Positions 56,266 through 57,539 of a stretch of DNA of 57,539 bases are shown here, one piece after another. Below the pieces are notes generated by a model. The model saw nothing but the letters and a program-made list of their open reading frames with translations, ran no database searches and had not been told where the DNA came from. A program made the translations under genes and the position numbers. Origin of the DNA: Actinomycetota bacterium (GTDB lineage Bacteria > Actinomycetota > Actinomycetes > Actinomycetales > Dermatophilaceae); NCBI GenBank assembly GCA_020161815.1, contig JAIUOP010000018.1, positions 1 through 57,539 on the forward strand, read 5' to 3'. How positions within the stretch are numbered: position 1 is the stretch's first letter; every line of letters begins with the position of its first letter.

Positions 56266-57050
56266 CAGGCACCGCCCTCGTAGCCGGCGGCCGGGTCGAT
56301 GTCCTCGTTCGCCTCCGGCTCCCAGGTGACGTCGGCGACATCGGGTCGGGCCTCGTCGGGCGTCAGCGCCGGGTCGTAGCTGCCGTCGGCGACGTCGCGG
56401 ATGACCCGGCCCTCGTGCAGCTCGATGACGCGCCGGCGCATGGCGTTGACGATGGCGCTGTCGTGGGTGGCCATGACGATCGTGGTGCCGGCCCGGTTGA
56501 TCCGGTCGAGCAGGTGGACGATGTCCAGGCTGGTGGCCGGGTCGAGGTTGCCGGTGGGCTCGTCGGCGAGCAGGATCTGCGGCTTGTTGACGACCGCCCG
56601 CGCGATCGCGACCCGCTGCTGCTCACCGCCGGAGAGCTCGTGGGGCAGCCGCTTGCCCTTGTCGGCGAGGCCGACCATGTCGAGGGTCTCGGGGACGAGG
56701 CTGCGGATGACGTGGCGCGGCTTGCCGATGACCTGGAGGGCGAAGGCGACGTTCTGGGTCACCGTCTTGCCGGGGAGCAGCCGGAAGTCCTGGAAGACCG
56801 CACCCATCTCGCGACGCAGCCGCGGCACCTGGCGGCTCGACATCGCAGCCAGGTCGTGACCGGCGACCATGACCGTGCCCTCGGAGGCGAGCTGCTCACG
56901 CAGGGCCACCCGCATGAGCGTGGACTTGCCCGAGCCGGACTTGCCCACCACGAAGGCGAACTCGCCGCGCTCGATCTCGAGCGAGACGTCATCGAGGGCA
57001 GGGTTCGCCGTCAGGGCGTACCTCTTGGTCACGTTCTCGAAGCGGATCAT
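56265..57050 (-). CDS. ftsE: cell division ATP-binding protein FtsE
   Basis: A 261-residue ABC ATPase. It starts MIRFENVTKRY. Walker A is VGKSGSGKSTLMRV, the Q loop VFQDFRLL, the signature LSGGEQQRVAIARA, Walker B ILLADEPTGNLD, and the H loop VMATHDSAIV. The C-terminal ~35 residues are an acidic tail not seen in short FtsE. ATG 57050 is the only sensible start. Actinobacteria normally have prfB directly upstream. Here 372 bp of non-coding sequence and then an insertion sequence are found. Confidence 0.96.
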   Translation of the reverse strand: MIRFENVTKRYALTANPALDDVSLEIERGEFAFVVGKSGSGKSTLMRVALREQLASEGTVMVAGHDLAAMSSRQVPRLRREMGAVFQDFRLLPGKTVTQNVAFALQVIGKPRHVIRSLVPETLDMVGLADKGKRLPHELSGGEQQRVAIARAVVNKPQILLADEPTGNLDPATSLDIVHLLDRINRAGTTIVMATHDSAIVNAMRRRVIELHEGRVIRDVADGSYDPALTPDEARPDVADVTWEPEANEDIDPAAGYEGGA

Positions 57051-57422
57051 GCGGGGGCGGGGCCTCACGGCTCGGGGACACGACGGCAGGGCGATCGTGG
57101 CACCGGATGACCCGGCACCGGGTCCACGATAGGTCGGGCCGGCGCCTCTTTCCGGGATTACGGGTGTTCGGCGTGTGCCCTGTGTGACTGCTGTGACTCG
57201 GCGGGCGGGATGTCGGGACTGAGTGAGCCCTTCGGAGCGAAGGTGGCGTGTCGGGTCAAGGTGTCGACGGCGAAGGTTTCGGCATCGAAGGAAATCCGTC
57301 GATGCCGAAACCTTCGTGGGCGGCACCTTCCTCGGGCCCGCTCTCCACCGGCAGCCCTCCGGACCTGCGTGCCGAAGGTGCCGGATGCCGCACTCCTGAC
57401 ACGCACGCGCCCCTAGGGCCTG
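57051..57422. other. non-coding gap between ftsE and an insertion sequence
   Basis: No gene is supported in these 372 bp. The region holds a perfect 18-bp hairpin (57271-57288 with 57299-57316), several scattered CGAAGG/CCTTCG motifs that could form alternative stems, and the IS end at its right edge. Any promoter of ftsE must lie here. Confidence 0.6.
57271..57316. repeat. perfect 18-bp inverted repeat
   Basis: CGAAGGTTTCGGCATCGA at 57271-57288 is the exact reverse complement of 57299-57316, with a 10-nt loop. No T-tract follows, so it may be a dispersed palindrome or a terminator of whatever lay upstream before the IS inserted. Confidence 0.8.
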
Positions 57423-57539
57423 TTACGAAAGTCGTCTGAGCCAGTGGTCGATGCTGGCGACGTGAACGGTGGCGGCGTAGCGGACGGCGAGCTTGTCGTA
57501 CCGGGTGGCGAACGCGCGATGGTGCTTGAGGTGGTTGAA
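57411..57539 (-). mobile_element. insertion sequence (IS5-like), right part missing
   Basis: The outer end is near 57417 (GGCCTGTTACGAAAG), preceded by CCCCTAG. The rest of the element lies beyond the window. Ends of the form GGCCTGTTACGAA with a TA or CTAG target are seen in IS5-family elements of actinobacteria. Confidence 0.7.
57423..57539 (-). CDS. IS5-family transposase, C-terminal fragment
   Basis: Thirty-eight C-terminal residues are visible. They read HHRAFATRYDKLAVRYAATV, then HVASIDHWLRRLS and the stop TAA. RxATRYDKLAxxYxAxVxxAxIxxWL is the C-terminal signature of many actinobacterial IS5-family DDE transposases, where the tyrosine-lysine helix follows the catalytic Glu. The N-terminus lies outside the window, so intactness cannot be judged. 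Confidence 0.85.
   Translation of the reverse strand, partial: FNHLKHHRAFATRYDKLAVRYAATVHVASIDHWLRRLS

Overview
The window is high-GC DNA (about 70 % by eye) from an actinobacterium. The evidence is the SmpB/FtsX/FtsE run, the tmRNA tag ANSKRTDFALAA, DUF3039, DUF2017 and DUF3618 proteins, a Gmd/NeuB surface-glycan locus, and several starts placed 6-7 nt after a TANNNT -10 box (leaderless mRNAs). A member of the Intrasporangiaceae/Dermatophilaceae is my best guess. That guess rests on gene content and is not proved here.

Left region (1-24.3 kb). After a three-gene stress operon (GroES-like, DUF3618, Bcp peroxiredoxin; minus strand) comes a large surface-polysaccharide locus. It holds several glycosyltransferases, two membrane acyltransferases, a polytopic membrane protein and a translationally coupled run at 8486-17189. 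That run encodes a hexapeptide acyltransferase, a sugar epimerase, two poorly characterised transferase-like proteins, a CMP-sugar synthetase, a four-domain nonulosonate synthase (CBS-NeuB-SAF-TIM barrel) and two GT4 enzymes. Two GT2 enzymes, tandem GDP-mannose 4,6-dehydratases, a polyprenyl-phosphate sugar transferase (apparently frameshifted) and a tyrosine autokinase with a Tyr-rich tail follow. Two genes look damaged: the GT at 1318 carries a shrunken methyltransferase-like domain ended by an in-frame amber codon, and the priming transferase at 21186 needs a frameshift to read through.

Middle region (24.3-35.5 kb). A clpS-DUF2017-VanZ operon is followed by tyrosine/homogentisate catabolism: hmgA, divergent from an unknown gene coupled to fahA; an RDD membrane protein; and hpd, divergent from an Lrp-type regulator. 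No maleylacetoacetate isomerase is recognisable, so the unknown gene coupled to fahA is a candidate. A compact four-gene cassette then encodes a DegT aminotransferase, a GtrB-type GT2, GtrA, and an acetyltransferase-ketoisomerase fusion. It looks able to make a 3-acetamido-3,6-dideoxyhexose and put it on a polyprenyl carrier.

Right region (35.5-57.5 kb). This is mostly housekeeping: an XPB-like helicase, a secreted M43 metalloprotease, DUF3039, a YqgE-like protein, a DEAD-box RNA helicase with a long Arg/Asp repeat, a VanZ-like protein, ppdK, PAP2 phosphatase, DUF1801, ssrA (tmRNA), pyc, CsbD and DUF2207. It ends with smpB, an M23 hydrolase, ftsX and ftsE, and the window closes inside an IS5-like transposase.

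The strongest unexplained signal is not a gene. The non-palindromic 9-mer GTATGCCGT occurs 26 times, 13 on each strand, where a 70 % GC composition predicts less than one. It lies in genes of every function and also at start codons and promoters.
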